Of a DNA stretch of 64,000 nt, positions 1 through 12,049 are shown in pieces. Source of the stretch: Gonatopus flavifemur (lineage: Eukaryota > Arthropoda > Insecta > Hymenoptera > Dryinidae); assembly GCA_018340375.1 (NCBI GenBank), contig JAFFJZ010000001.1, forward strand, positions 74,640,001 to 74,704,000, in the 5' to 3' direction. The notes under the pieces are model-generated. The model had not been told where the DNA came from and did not search any database. It was given only the letters and a program-made list of their open reading frames with translations. The position numbers and the translations under genes were made by a program. Each line of letters starts with the position of its first letter. The first letter of the stretch is position 1.

Positions 1-1157
1 ACCGTTAAATAAATCTCATTATAATGTAATCTTTTCAATCACAGTTTGAGAACCGAATGAAAATACATTCGGTCACTCGACGTACGACTTGTGATTGAAA
101 AGTTTTTTTTCGATACAACTCAACTATCTTAACTATAGAAACCATGTTTGATTTTTTATATTATTATTTTCTCTCGATATCAACATTTTTTCAATCGCAT
201 TGCATACATCGGTATTTCCACGTTTATGAAAATTTAATACAAGGATGAAATGGAATACAAATCTGTCAGATGATTCATTTTTGTTCCTTATCAACGAAAC
301 ACGGGATATAACGTTATTTAATTCCGCCGTACGAATGATTTTGTTTACTCTTCATTGTACGAGCATTCGTAAGGATGACATTTCATGGTTTCACGCGGAA
401 GTTTGTATTGGAATAATATTTACATGGTCAGAGAAGGGATCTTTTCCATTGATGGTTTAGTTATTTTACGAATTGTAATGTATGTAGATTGTATATAAAA
501 ACAGTAATTCTATCAAATTCGAATGATTATTTATATTCTGTTAATGAATTATAATTCGATAGAGTTTTATTATATATGATAAATCACACATCAAAGTTGA
601 TTACAACTGCACATAATTTATCGCCGTAATTCGTTAGATAACATACTTTGATCGAGTAATCGTCGATATTTTTTTTTTCATATTATAAATAATTATATAA
701 AAGCATCAAACCAGCTTCATATGAGAATTGTTTATCCTGAACACTTCCCAAAAAGTTAAGATACGAAGTACAATGATTGTAATAATAGTAGCAAGCTGTA
801 TCTATTCGAAGAGGTGCCAAAGGATTTGTGTCGATAAATAATCGTTGGCTATATAGAATAATATTACCATATGTCAAAATAATCTGTCGTTTTTGATTGG
901 ATAATTTCGTATAATGACAATGATTGATATGAAAACGTGAGAACAATCGAATGGATGAGTTTTGATATGTCAACTTTCGAAAAAAGTAATAAAAGAAGAT
1001 AGGATCAACATTGTTGTGCCAACAACAATACAAAATCAGCTGACATTTTAGTGATGCATAGAACAACAATTGACAATACATAAACACTACGACATATAGA
1101 AATTCTTGAAGCAGGGATTATAAAACATGATAATACAGGTATGTGATAAAAACTCAC
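1..1157 (-). other. First intron of the SNX27 gene (partial)
   Basis: This stretch follows the donor site of the SNX27 first coding exon (minus strand, GTGAGT at 1157-1152). I searched it for the expected next exon, the end of the PDZ domain, and did not find it. The small open frames here (for example 245-460 and 683-1087) have no recognisable domain and are AT-rich. I see only intronic DNA; the rest of the gene should lie to the left of the window. Confidence 0.6.
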
Positions 1158-1486
1158 ACTTCGAGTATGCGATCTCCTTTCCTAACACCGGCCTTTTCAG
1201 CTGCACCTCGAGGTAAAACGGCGCTGACATGTTGAAGTGGTGCGTATAATTCTCCGTTGATGCTCCTCAATTGTCCACCCTCGCTGACCTGACCGCGTAC
1301 GTTGAACCCAAAACCCGTTTCGGTTTTATAGATGGTAACACATCTCGGCCCTTGAGTGACAGGATTAGTTTGATTAACCGTATGTTGTGGCACACGACCA
1401 TTGTTAATAACCGTCACCGTCGCACTCATTGTACTGTCTTCATTCGCGGCTGGCGATCGCTGCACCTGCGACTCGCAGTCCGCCAT
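1158..1486 (-). CDS. Snx27: Sorting nexin 27, first coding exon (PDZ domain), partial
   Basis: SNX27 is an endosomal sorting nexin that binds cargo tails through its PDZ domain and works with retromer to return receptors to the plasma membrane. The exon encodes 109 residues plus two bases. A polar N-terminal leader of about 50 residues ([11 protein letters not shown]...) is followed by most of a PDZ domain: the carboxylate-binding loop region GFGFNVRGQ, then [37 protein letters not shown] and DRILEV. These blocks match the SNX27 PDZ family as I know it very closely. The ATG at 1486-1484 was chosen because the only in-frame triplet upstream resembling a start is TTG. The exon ends in phase 2 at a GTGAGT donor. 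The remaining PDZ, PX and FERM-like exons lie left of the window. Identification is strong; the gene is truncated by the window edge. Confidence 0.92.
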
Positions 1487-1514
1487 CTTACTATTCAACG
1501 GCCACCCATTGATG

Positions 1515-1557
1515 TTTTTTTTTCTCTATCTCTGTCTCTCCTCTCTCCCTCTCTCTG
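1515..1557 (-). promoter_or_regulatory. GAGA-rich tract upstream of the SNX27 start codon
   Basis: A pyrimidine run of T, CT and CTCT units reads as a GA-rich tract on the SNX27 strand, 30-70 bases upstream of the ATG. GAGA repeats are typical of insect promoters and 5'UTRs and are bound by GAGA-factor-type proteins. Whether it is promoter or 5'UTR cannot be told, because the transcription start is not visible. Confidence 0.4.
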
Positions 1558-2302
1558 ACACTAAAGGCGCATTTCGAACTCAATATTCTTATGGAACCAA
1601 CTGAAAATATCCCTGCGCTCTTTCCACGTTGTCGAGGAATACGATGTTGATACGAGTTTCTGCTGAAAAACTCCAACAGAAATCAGTCGCCTTTTTTATC
1701 GATTTCTATCCTATTGATATCCATTCTAGTCGCAGAGTTGTCCGAGATCTATCGGAATGTATAAGACCTTTGCACAAGGATCGATTTTATATTTCAAGTA
1801 TCTTGACGTTGAACTGTTGAACCAATCTTTTCATATTACGCTGAGAGAAAGGCGGGTTTTTGACTTCCATTCAAATATACATTCAATTCTTGCTTGGCCG
1901 GAGCTGTAGATCTATAAAATTTGTATATAAATTATATATTCTCTGTACTTTAGAGTCGCAAATAGTATCAATGAACTTGTTTTATATTTAGAGGCTTTTC
2001 TTTATTATAAATTCACAAAAGAAATTTTGTAGTACAATTCTGAATAATAAAACGAAAAAACAAACATTACAATGAACTTTTGACATTTTTGTACTCCATC
2101 TTGCATGATACAACAATGTTTCTATATATTACAGTTAGTTTACATTTTAGATCTTGAAAGGGCATCCCTATCGTTATTACGAGTATTTCTACAAAAATAT
2201 ATACTAATATTGGTTTTTAACAGTCTTATATGATTCTTCCTCCTTCAACATACGAATTATATAAAATATCACAAGAACCGGGTATCAAAAAATAGATTAA
2301 CT
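1558..2302. other. Spacer between SNX27 and the ICE1-like gene
   Basis: This holds the probable SNX27 5'UTR and promoter on the left and the 3'UTR of the ICE1-like gene on the right. Small open frames here have no recognisable content. Confidence 0.5.
2001..2006 (-). terminator. Polyadenylation signal AATAAA of the ICE1-like gene
   Basis: TTTATT on the plus strand reads AATAAA on the minus strand, about 300 bases downstream of the TGA stop at 2303-2305. It is the clearest canonical hexamer I found in this spacer. Confidence 0.45.
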
Positions 2303-5300
2303 TCAAGAAGACTGTTCATCGGTGGGGATCCTTTTCAATAAAGTTACCCAAAAGTGTGAAGGGAATTGTTGAAATATTATGTTCAACTGTTCCATTGTTC
2401 TCGGGTACAAAGGTTTGATGGGTTTCCATTTCAATATATCAATCATCACAGTATTAAATTTGTGTCTACTAAGGCTCATCAAGGCAGACGCTACCCCTTC
2501 TTGCTGATCCGCAGAACCTACAAAAACAATTGAAATTTTTAAAAGTAAAATTCTTGTCAAAGATCAAACATCTCGTAATCCTTACTTATCGAACAGCTTC
2601 GAGCTAAGTATCGTATTATATGCTGTTGAAATTTTTCAAATCTTACCTTCCCCCGAGTTTAGAAGCTCACTGAGTTGTTCGATTATTTTACCTACGATAC
2701 CATCTGGATCATCGATTGGGACTACACGCAGAATATCACCTTAGAAAAAATAAATGATTAGAAGAGCTTGAATTTTATTGACATGATTGTAAAGAAGAGA
2801 ACAACACTTACCAAGTAAACAAAATCCGCTATAAACGGAAGGAAATTTCTCATTCACTATTAAAGGCAGTATTACAGATTGAACAACATTTTTGTAAGCC
2901 CAAGAAACTCCTTCTTTCTTCGCAAGTAAGATAATAGCGGTATTCAGATTGCAACTATGAGTCTCTGAAACAATCAAATTTTTGATGATTTTTCAAAAAA
3001 GATGTTATCATCTTTCAAAACTGAAATACCTTGTAAAGCTTCTAAACATTGTTTGACGAAATCTTCAAAGGGATTTTCATTCACTTTATACGCATAATAC
3101 CCCATTATCAAATTTTTCAACGGTAATAGTTTGCCTATTTGCACAGCTTGGGTCCTCAAAACTAACTGTGCCAAACAATTCGGTAAAATCTCTAAAATCA
3201 TAAAAATCCGTTACCAAATCGTATAACGAAAAGAATCGCAAATTCTGATTCAAGTTGAATAATTACCTTTGGTTGCTGTTTTTTTCGGTAAAACTTCTGG
3301 CCAACTGGTCAGGATGGTATGAATAATAGTCACAGCTTTCACCCCCAGACAATAAACGGCGTCGCAACAAAATATTCGTACCTTTGCTCTATCTTTCTTT
3401 ATACGTGCCAAAACGACAAACATACGCACAAGGTGTTCGGCTATTTCCCTCTGAAAATTTCACATTATCACTTTGATCTCAGTTCAATTCAGTTTGAAAT
3501 AAAAACAAATGTTACCTGAGGTGTATTGTTCAAATGAAAAAGTTTATACTCGATACAAGACTGTACAAGTTCGATGATCGTTGGCATATATTTCTCCAAA
3601 TCGATGAGTAAAGTCGCAATTCTCTGATGTGATTTTGTCATCAAAGGTGCGGGAGGGGTATAAGTTTTGTCCAATACTTTATTCCATTGTTGCGGTTCTA
3701 TCAAAAATGTTATAATTCCTCTGAAATAATCAGAAAAAGACACATCTATGTATCGATGATATATGTGATATTCTAAAAAAAAATTAAAATTGTATACTTT
3801 GCTATGATACGAGCACTGCAAGTTGAAGATAATTTATTTACGACGTTCATGTGCCACTGGATATTCCAAGGATTGAAACTTACAAGTGCCGTGAGTTGTC
3901 TTTGAACGTATTCATCTGAAAAATTAGAATAACAAGTTGGACATGTTGCTTACGGAATTGGTATATTTTGAAAAATTTGATCAGACTTTTCGAAATAAAA
4001 GAAAACGTAAGGAAGCAAGGGCATAAGAACTTTACTGTCGTAGTCTCATCATCGGAGCACATTGGTTGGATAACAATATTCTTTCAGCAATAAAGTTGTT
4101 AACCCCGCTCACAGAACTATGACGAGATTAGACCTTAAAAATTGAAAGAAAAAAGTACATTCCGAACATACCTGTAATTTGCATGATTTGTTTTACAGTC
4201 AATTTCTTATTAACATTTTTCTTCTTCGGTGCTTTTCCTTTCGCCAACCGTTCTTTCAATTGTGCGCGAATGAAAACTAAAGGCTTCTGCACTTCGTTGG
4301 AGTCTACATCATTAGAGTCAATACTTTTCTCCATCGAGTCTTCAGTTATATTCTTAGGGGAACTTATCGCTTCATCCAACGTCGAACATTTGGTATTTTC
4401 ATCCCTGTTGATCAATTTCCTTGTAATCATTCGCATATCGGTATCTTCGTCCCTCTCATCGACGATTTTGCATTCAATAGGGTCTTCTTCGTAAATCTCT
4501 GGCGGTGGCGACAACGGGCTATCTCGGTATTCAGAAAAATCTCCGTGGGTCAAATTTTCTTCTTTTTCATTCGGAATATTGTTATCAATGACAACTTCTT
4601 TATTATCGACTCGGATGTCACAATCTTTTGCCATAGATTTTGTCAAAGTAGGAGACAAATCATCGATCGAAGGTACATTAAGTTTGTCAGCAATATTGTG
4701 GATTGTCTCAAATTCTTCCGAACGAACTGTATCTTGGAATTGCATGTCATCGTCGTTACACGAACCTTCGTGATAATCAGATTCACGAGATTCGCTTGCA
4801 CAATCAAAAATCGGGTTCTCGGGTCTGCTTGAGTTCTGGTCATTCAAACTGTTGACGCAGTTTTTAGAATTATGGAGAATCGAATCTGTCGATTCGCCGT
4901 GTGATTTGTCAACATCTTGAACGCGATAGAAGTTTTGTTCCTCCTCAATAGTGATGATGGAATCAACTATCGAAGGGAGCAACGAATCTATATTCAAGTT
5001 ACTTATCTGATGATTTTCGAATAGTTTAAAATCATCTGGGATGGGGAGAATAGATCCTTTACTGTTTTCAGATTCAATTTTACGTATTTTTTGTGGAGGA
5101 GCGTATATATATTTATTCGCTTCGGGCAGACTCAATTTTTTTTGTGGAATATCTCCCGAGTCGTTTGTCGATTCATCGATGTTCTCATTATCAGACGCGT
5201 ATGTATGGTCATGTACCGTTGCTTTCGGAATATTTTCAATCGACTCGTGTTCTTTGATGATGTGTTCCTTTGAATTAGAACTTTCCGTTCTTGGACATTT

Positions 5301-8300
5301 GTTTTTAGAAGCTGGGCGACCTCTTTTTGGTTTTTTTGGAAGTTCTGATTCATTTGACATATTTGCTTTTTCCGAGGAAGCATCCGCAGTATTTTCTGAT
5401 TGGCTTGGAGTACCGAAACGAGAAACGCATCGACGTTTTGGTCTCTCCATAGGCAATATTTTCAGTATTCGTTTCGCTGTATCAATAGATGATATGGATT
5501 GTTTATTTTTATCTAGGGGACGTCTACCACGTTTTCTTTTTTCTAATAACTCTGATGATGTATTGGGAGCAATAGTACTTTCATTCGACTCAGAATTTAA
5601 ATTAGGAGATGTATTTTGTAAAACTGTGTCGCTTGCTTCTGAACTAACATGTGCCGGTTGGTTAGAAATTGAGAGTCTCATTTGATTTGTAGTTGGAGGA
5701 CACGTCTGTAATATCTTAGAAATCGCATTTTCGGTATTAGAATTGGTGTTGGAACATTTAATGTCCATTACTGTATCAGTATTTTTAGAAACATGAGCGA
5801 TACGGTGTTTCTTTCCTCGCGTCGTATCAATTTTACTGACGTTTACACAAGTGATGTTATTATCAGGCTTTTCGATAGGTTTATTCGTTGTATTTACAGG
5901 ATTTCGAAGATTAGTGTTTACAATGCCACCGGTTTTCTTCAACTGCTTCAGTTTTTTTAATAACCCAACTCGTTTATCGGCATCGAGTTCTTTCGCTTTT
6001 TTCAAATTACCTTTAGCAATTTTACACGTATCCGACGTAGAAGATGAATTCGATGACGTTACAGTGGATAAATTCTTATTATTCGACAATACATCGGACT
6101 TCGTGGTCGACGAATGTAGGTGTTTTTCATCATGATATTCATCTTCTTGTTCAATATTTTCATCCGATAAATCATCTTTTTGTGAATCGAAATCATCATA
6201 CGTTTGACTCAAATTGCAGTCATTTGAATCTGTGTGCACATTTCGCTGTATATTTTCTGCAGTACTCATGATTTGGAGAACATTTTCGGTGGATTGAACG
6301 TCCCAATCACCGCTCGATGAAAGATTATGTCTTTTTGATTTGTTTTTACGATTAAATTTCTTAATACCTACTTTTCTTGATCTTATACCTATAACTTTAT
6401 CCCGTTTTTTGACCGTTTTTGGTTCCTTTTGTGGATCGAAAGGATGGTACATATATCCTCGCATAGGATGAGGGAAAACATGCGGTAACATTTGGTTTCC
6501 ATACATTTCATATCCATGAAAATTAGGATTAGGAGGCCAGTATTGTTGTGGACAGTACATCCTTTGTTGGTTATTCATTTGTCGGCTTTGCTTTTTCATT
6601 TTTCGTTCTAGTTTATCGATCTTCTTTTGCAGGGTTTCTAAAATTGGAGATGAGAGAATGTCATTGGAAACAACTTGATTTTCGCTGATAGAGATCGAAG
6701 GAGGCAGCGATGGAGAATGTTGCGGTATAATCAATTGTTCCATGAATTCATCATTGTTCATATCTGGAATTCAAGAGTTTTTTTATTAACTCATGATGAT
6801 TTAATTTGAAAAAATAATAATTTTCAATTATTCTGATGGGAAGTTAATTTTTTTCATACCAAAACTGAATAAATGGAATTCATATTTTATTGAGTTATAT
6901 TATTGTTGAGATATTGAATTAATGATACCGAACTGTTGAAAAAGACTTACCAAGAAGTGGTTGCGGTGGCGAAGGAACTTGTTCCAAAATTGGTGGACAA
7001 TCCGTCATCGTTCTACATATTTTTTCAACAGGAGCAGGATGTAATAATATTTCACATTTGGAACAAAATATTGGGTGTGGATCATTGTTTATTCTATAAA
7101 ATTCATCTGTCATTATACATTTTTCTGATATCTGGGGACAGATTGTTTCCATGCTGATTTCGTCAATTGTATTGACAGCCACATCGGAAGTTTCGACTCT
7201 TTTGACTGAAGAAACTGTGACATTCTGGGAACAAATTATTTGTGTACTGATTTCCTCAGTCGTATTGGTAGCAACATCAAAAGTTTCGACTTGTTTAACT
7301 GGAGGAACAAAAGTATTGTCATGAACTGAAAAAAACAAAATAGGATATATTAATCATTTTGGAAAAATGAAATGGAAATTTTGAAATTTACCTACTGCGG
7401 GTACCGTAAAATCGACTTGAACGCTGCAAGATTTCATGCCTTTTTTTGACTTTGAATTACTCTGGCCTTTGGTCAACTCTTTAACCTTTTTTTCTAATTC
7501 TTCAACTTCCACTGTAAATCAAATTTGAAACGTGCTACAACGGATGTTTAATTTCGCTAACATGAATGTGAAAATTTTTCAAAACTTACTACGAAGTGAT
7601 GCTTTTTCCAAATCATATTGTATTATTTTTTCAGAGTGGATATCAGAGGATTCTTGCATTTTATGCATCATTTGCTGTATATGAGCTTGATTCGCAGCTA
7701 TCGTGTTCTCATAATTTGATACAGTATTTTTCAGAATATCTAATTCTTTTTTATATTCGGTGTTTTGCTGTAATTTTACATTGAAATATAGTACGTAGAT
7801 GAAATACAATAAAAATCGCATTTATTTCTATGAATTTCTCAATCGAATACTCACCAGTTCCAGTTTGATTACTTTAGCCATAGTGGAATTGTAACTGAAA
7901 GTAATTTTCCTGACTTCCTTGACTGCGGCATTTAACTGTGTCTTCAATTTTTCTGATTCTCTAATCTTGTCGTTATACTGTTGTATCAAATCACTGGAAA
8001 ATAAATAATCCAAATCAATCATTTGTATCAACGTCGAACAATTATGTAACTTTGAATAGCAAATTCAACTGTAAGAATCATAATATATTAGTAATATCTT
8101 CATAATTTATTCATGGAGAATTTTGATATTTACTATGAGCAGTTGAATTCGCTATTTATTAATGTTTTTTGGTTTGCATATGTATTTGAAGTTTTGAACT
8201 TACTGTGACCGGCACATCTTTTGTTTGAGGATGAGAAAAGTCTTCTCGAGTTTATCACTTTTCTCCTGTAATGAAATTCATGTGTGAAGTAATATGATTC

Positions 8301-9882
8301 GTGTTGAAAATACCCTAAAAATACTTAGTATAATAATGGACTGAATATTTTTAAAACCGTACTATATAAATATGTAAGGCTAAGAAGGAAATGAGATAAA
8401 TTCATTTCTACTTTTCAAATTTGATCTAAATAGTAATGGATCCTAGAATCAAATTATTCATATAAAAACAAAAACAAAGTATCATAGAATAAGTAACGTA
8501 GAAAACAAATAAATAATAGCATGAAAAACAGTTGTAGGCATAGAATTTTTGGATATTCTTATCATTTACATACTACAAATTATTGCAAATTATGAAATTC
8601 TAAAGTGTCTCATGTTAGGAAGAATATAATCTATATATTTGATACAGTAAGTTTAAGACTTGCGCGAATAAAAGTCTAAAATCTTTGCCAATGCCGCTTA
8701 AACACAAATAGAATCAATGAATTGATTCAATTGGGGTGCTATATATCGCTGATGAGAGAAATATAGTGACATAGATCGGATAGCAGTATCACTCATTTTC
8801 AGAGCAATTGAGGCTATAAATCTGGTGACTCGGGGGATCATAGAATACTTTGAGGAACATTCCATAATTCTTAGGAAAGTTAATTTATAGGTTTAGTTTT
8901 CTTGAAAACGAATGAGTGGATGTACAAAATATATCAAAAAATTCTTTCACAATAAGTATATACAGAATTATTAGACATCGAAGAAATGATTTGTCGTAAG
9001 AGGCTTCACATTATATGAAATATATATATAACTGACATAGGTAATATGTTGTATGAACATAGTTAATGGTTCTTATGGATAAAGAACCATTAGATATATA
9101 CATACAGTACTGTGCCAACCCTTAAACATAAATACAAAAATGGCATACACGACTATAATCACAATAATTTTATCAGAGTTGTACAACAATCATGGTGTGC
9201 GATTTGTCCATATGAATGCTGCGAATAGTTCAATATGTAATCATGTTATTCATGAATTTGTGTAAAATTTTCATGCTGTGGTACATAATCTGCATGTGAA
9301 CAGGTACAACCGCAGAAACGTCTCATGATTTTCACATGTCATTCTCCTAATTGCAGTAAAATCACGGCAGAGTTGAGAAATTGATAAATTATACAATTTC
9401 AATTTGTGTCATTCCATTCTTCATAATGCGGCAAGCAAGTATATTATATATGAATAATCTAAAATTTACAGCATTATATACCGCATTAAGCTATTTATGC
9501 ATAAAATATCAGAACCTACATGGAAAGTGAAATGCAAGATATCAAAAATATGGAAAAGAAACTGGAATTTCCAAGGAAATTCATCTTAAATTGTGAGAAA
9601 TGAATGAATCGAACTGCACATAGAGGTTAGGTGCATATAAACTATTCACTCCGAATTATTTATAATGGAAATACTGAATGCTGTGTTTGATAATTTGACG
9701 GATTATTATTCAGAATGAATTTGGATTTGATTATTGTTGGCTGTCAATGTCAATATATTGAATTCTATGTAAAAATATAATAGATCTGATTACAACGAAT
9801 TATAGATAAAAAAAAGTTCAATAGTTACATTGAGATCCGAATCTTCCTTACAATCTTCAGGAGTGTTATCCATTTTATTCAT
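2303..9882 (-). CDS. Probable little elongation complex subunit 1 (ICE1-like), 14 exons, complete
   Basis: Coding exons (minus): 9882-9829, 8265-8204, 7993-7855, 7767-7590, 7511-7392, 7325-6951, 6763-4172, 3915-3798, 3720-3516, 3450-3267, 3191-3030, 2964-2812, 2739-2647, 2517-2303. All have AG acceptors and GT donors, and the phases join without a break into 1549 codons plus stop. Residues about 19-180 are heptad-rich coiled coil (KSDKLEKTFLILKQKM, KLKTQLNAAVKEVRK). A single 2.6-kb exon then encodes a polar, Ser/Asn/Asp-rich disordered region with AT-hook-like cores KRGRRP and KRGRP. The last 340 or so residues are hydrophobic and helical (for example EIAEHLVRMFVVLARIKKDR). This layout fits ICE1, the scaffold of the little elongation complex for snRNA transcription by Pol II. 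The name is an inference from architecture and partial recall of the C-terminal region; an uncharacterised AT-hook coiled-coil protein is the alternative. Two ATGs (9882, 9873) could serve as start. The 118-base exon at 3915-3798 contains a spurious internal GTAAGT that is read through in frame. Confidence 0.72.
8266..9828 (-). other. First intron of the ICE1-like gene
   Basis: A 1.56-kb AT-rich intron between the 54-base first coding exon and exon 2, both in phase 0. I see no inverted repeat, RNA gene or additional exon in it. Confidence 0.6.
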
Positions 9883-10107
9883 ATGAGTAAATTAAAATTT
9901 GTCGTATAATGTTTTTATAATTTATTTAATACACGTGCACATGCTGGATTGTTTACGAAACATATCAATCTCCCGATTACCGGCATATCTAGTTTCATTA
10001 TCATCTCATGTAAACTGACATGTCCTCACGTTATCAAAAGTGATTGGTGATTCATATGACAAAAAGCATAATGGTCTGTTTACATGGTAACGGGATGGAA
10101 CCGGTAG
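9883..10107. other. 5' flank of the ICE1-like gene
   Basis: About 220 bases of AT-rich sequence between the ICE1-like start codon and the first element of the transposon cluster. It presumably holds the promoter and 5'UTR, but I see no specific motif. Confidence 0.35.
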
Positions 10108-10116
10108 ACCCCAATC

Positions 10117-10499
10117 GGTAGGGCACTACAATCCAGAACGTTCATTATCCAGAAAGTGCAAAATCCCGAGTGCCAATATCCAGAATGGGCAAAATCCCGA
10201 ATGCTCATTATACAGAATGTTCATGGTCCCGAATAAAAAAATATATATTTTAATATAAATCAAATAATTGGCCACTTTTATAATGCAAAATTATTTGCTA
10301 ACGCATAGTAAGTGAGGACAATTAATTTCTTACGATTAAACTGGTCAATTATTTGATTTATATTAAAATATATATTTTTTTATTCGGGACCATGAACATT
10401 CTGTATAATGAGCATTCGGGATTTTGCCCATTCTGGATATTGGCACTCGGGATTTTGCACTTTCTGGATAATGAACGTTCTGGATTGTAGTGCCCTACC
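10117..10499. mobile_element. MULE-like foldback element, 383 bp, 9-bp TSD
   Basis: Long inverted arms begin GGTAGGGCACTACAATCC and end in the exact complement. The element is flanked by direct 9-bp duplications ACCCCAATC at 10108-10116 and 10500-10508. The arms, about 160 bp each, are made of repeated words of the type atccagaa / aaatcccga. There is no coding capacity. Long terminal repeats with a 9-bp duplication are the signature of Mutator-like (MULE) elements; the superfamily is inferred from that. Confidence 0.85.
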
Positions 10500-10708
10500 A
10501 CCCCAATCCCCAATAGACCCGATAACAAACGTCCCGAAGATCAGTTGAACCAAACAGAGATGTTCAACTCATCTCTGACCCAAACATTGAAACCTCATGC
10601 CGTGTTCACATATTATTACGGCTGAAAGATGAACAAGGTAGCGATTAGATTATGGGTGTGAAAACGCACCATGAGGTTTCAATTTTCGGGTTAACTGACT
10701 TGCGGGAC

Positions 10709-10855
10709 CAACGATGCCATTATTCCCTAGAAAAATCCGTAGATTTTTCGTGATTGGTCATTTCTTTCCAAATTGAAAACATGATTGGCTGGTTGTACAA
10801 GAAATGACTAATCATCAGATGCTACGGATTTTTCTAGGGAATAATGGCATCGCTG
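10709..10855. mobile_element. hAT-like MITE, 147 bp, 8-bp TSD
   Basis: Termini CAACGATGCC and GGCATCGCTG are inverted with one mismatch, and the arms continue for about 30 bp (ATTATTCCCTAGAAAAATCC). The direct 8-bp repeat TGCGGGAC flanks it at 10701-10708 and 10856-10863. A CA-G-type end with 8-bp TSD indicates the hAT superfamily. It has no coding capacity. Confidence 0.85.
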
Positions 10856-10883
10856 TGCGGGACGCTCGTCTTCGGGTCTATTA

Positions 10884-11020
10884 GCTTCGTTCGTTCAAGG
10901 GTGTTCTAAGTTGCTCCAACGTGCTCCAGATATTTGTGATTGGCTCTTCTAGTTATAAACATGAATTGATTGGTTTGGTGCAAGTTGGGGCAACTTAGAA
11001 CACCTTAGAACGAACGAAGC
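10884..11020. mobile_element. Short inverted-repeat element, probable TA duplication
   Basis: Arms GCTTCGTTCGTTC and GAACGAACGAAGC are perfect inverted repeats; a second block GTGTTCTAAGTTGC pairs inside. TA lies on both sides, so the target duplication may be TA, but neighbouring bases make the boundary ambiguous by a few positions. Non-coding. Confidence 0.7.
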
Positions 11021-11032
11021 TATTGATGGAAC

Positions 11033-11353
11033 GGTAGTATGCGAGAAGCCCGACTGGTAATCAGCCCTGATGGCACTTAAGCCCGACTGGCGTTAGCCCG
11101 ACTGCATTTAACCCGAACGACTTTAAACCCGAATGACAGTTAACCCGACCAATTATGAAAATGTAATCAAATAAAATGGAAAATTAATCGAGATCAAAGC
11201 GTAATTAACCTTTTGTCTATACATCTTTACAGTAAAAGATTGAATAAGCTTTGATTTCGATTAATTTTCCATTTTATTTGATGATATTTTTATAACTAGT
11301 CGAGGTCAACTGTCATTCGGGTTATAATCCGGTCGGGCTTCTCGCATACTACC
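11033..11353. mobile_element. MULE-like foldback element, 321 bp, 8-bp TSD
   Basis: Termini GGTAGTATGCGAGAAGCCCG are perfectly inverted at the other end, and GATGGAAC is duplicated at 11025-11032 and 11354-11361. The left arm is a run of short direct words (cccgactgg, cccgaacga, cccgaatga). The ends share GGTAG with the element at 10117, so the two are probably relatives. Non-coding. Confidence 0.82.
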
Positions 11354-11406
11354 GATGGAACCTTAGGCTGGAGACTGGTAATTGGTCGATTTCTAGTAAC
11401 TTACTA

Positions 11407-11737
11407 GTATAGCCACCAGCAGGGATGAAAATCTACGTGTCACGAAAAGTCTTCGACAGTAATTTACATGTAGAATACGTAGATTACAGTAAATTACATG
11501 ATTTACAAGGTATATTACAGTATTTTGCTTGTAATTTACATGTGAAGTACCATGTGGATTACAGGGAGCAAATTACTTGTCCATCCCTGGCCACCAGTAA
11601 TCCCGACAAACAAATGGCCCAAAGGGCAATTAACCCGAATTGACCAATCAACGAATTTTGGGATATTGACCTTTCGGGACATTGAAATTTGGGTCAAGTG
11701 CCTTTCGGGCCATTTGTGTCGAGATTACTGGTGACTA
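11407..11737. mobile_element. Older GGTAG-type foldback element, interrupted by a hAT MITE
   Basis: The arms CACCAGTAATCCCGAC (left) and GAGATTACTGGTGAC (right) are inverted, followed by paired blocks around AAATGGCCC and its complement. The right end reads GACTACC, complement of GGTAGTC, so it looks like a third member of the GGTAG group. Internal words tcccgac / aacccgaatt fit that group. A hAT MITE (11420-11589) sits in the left arm. I could not define a target duplication. Confidence 0.55.
11420..11589. mobile_element. hAT-like MITE, 170 bp, 8-bp TSD
   Basis: It begins CAGGGATG and ends CATCCCTG, flanked by the perfect 8-bp duplication GCCACCAG (11412-11419 and 11590-11597). The interior repeats the words taatttacatgt and attacagtaaattacatg. 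Removing the element and one copy of the duplication restores the left arm of the older element around it. Non-coding. Confidence 0.88.
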
Positions 11738-11747
11738 CCAGTAGAAG

Positions 11748-11970
11748 CAGGGGGCATAATCTCAAATGCAACATTCTCAAACGGACTTCAGCGCTGCCAT
11801 ACGGTAGTACAGTGAATTATTCACCATAGATACAACTAACACAAACAATGAACAAACCACACCGATTTTCGAATTAGTGTTAGTGTATACATGTAAAATA
11901 GTTCACTGTACTACCGTATGGCAGCGCTGAAATCCGTTTGAAAATTTTCTATTCGAGATTATGCCCCCTG
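11748..11970. mobile_element. hAT-like MITE, 223 bp, 8-bp TSD
   Basis: Ends CAGGGGGCATAATCT and AGATTATGCCCCCTG are exact inverted repeats, with further paired blocks such as CAGCGCTGCCATACGGTAGT. AGTAGAAG is duplicated at 11740-11747 and 11971-11978. It lies beside the right end of the preceding foldback element. Non-coding. Confidence 0.9.
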
Positions 11971-11984
11971 AGTAGAAGTCAGTA

Positions 11985-12049
11985 CCCAGAAAGCACAGAG
12001 TTCGTGAAGAATTCTTCAAGAACATCATTTGAACTCTGTGCTGTCTGAG
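11985..12049. mobile_element. Tiny inverted-repeat element, 65 bp, TA duplication
   Basis: CCCAGAAAGCACAGAG at the left pairs with CTCTGTGCTGTCTGAG at the right. TA flanks both sides (11983-11984, 12050-12051). The central word GAAGAATTCTTCAAGAA recurs in the larger CCCAGATAAC family at 12996 and 13427. Confidence 0.6.

Noticed and set aside
683..1087. 134-codon minus-strand frame left of the SNX27 exon
   Set aside because: It does not continue the PDZ domain, has no flanking splice sites in the right phase and no recognisable content.
1487..1498. Upstream SNX27 start at 1498
   Set aside because: The triplet is TTG, not ATG; the first in-frame ATG is at 1486-1484.
3515..3883. A 27-base intron (GTAAGT at 3883 to CAG) in the ICE1-like gene
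   Set aside because: Too short for splicing and the 27 bases read through in frame as nine codons, so it is kept as exon.
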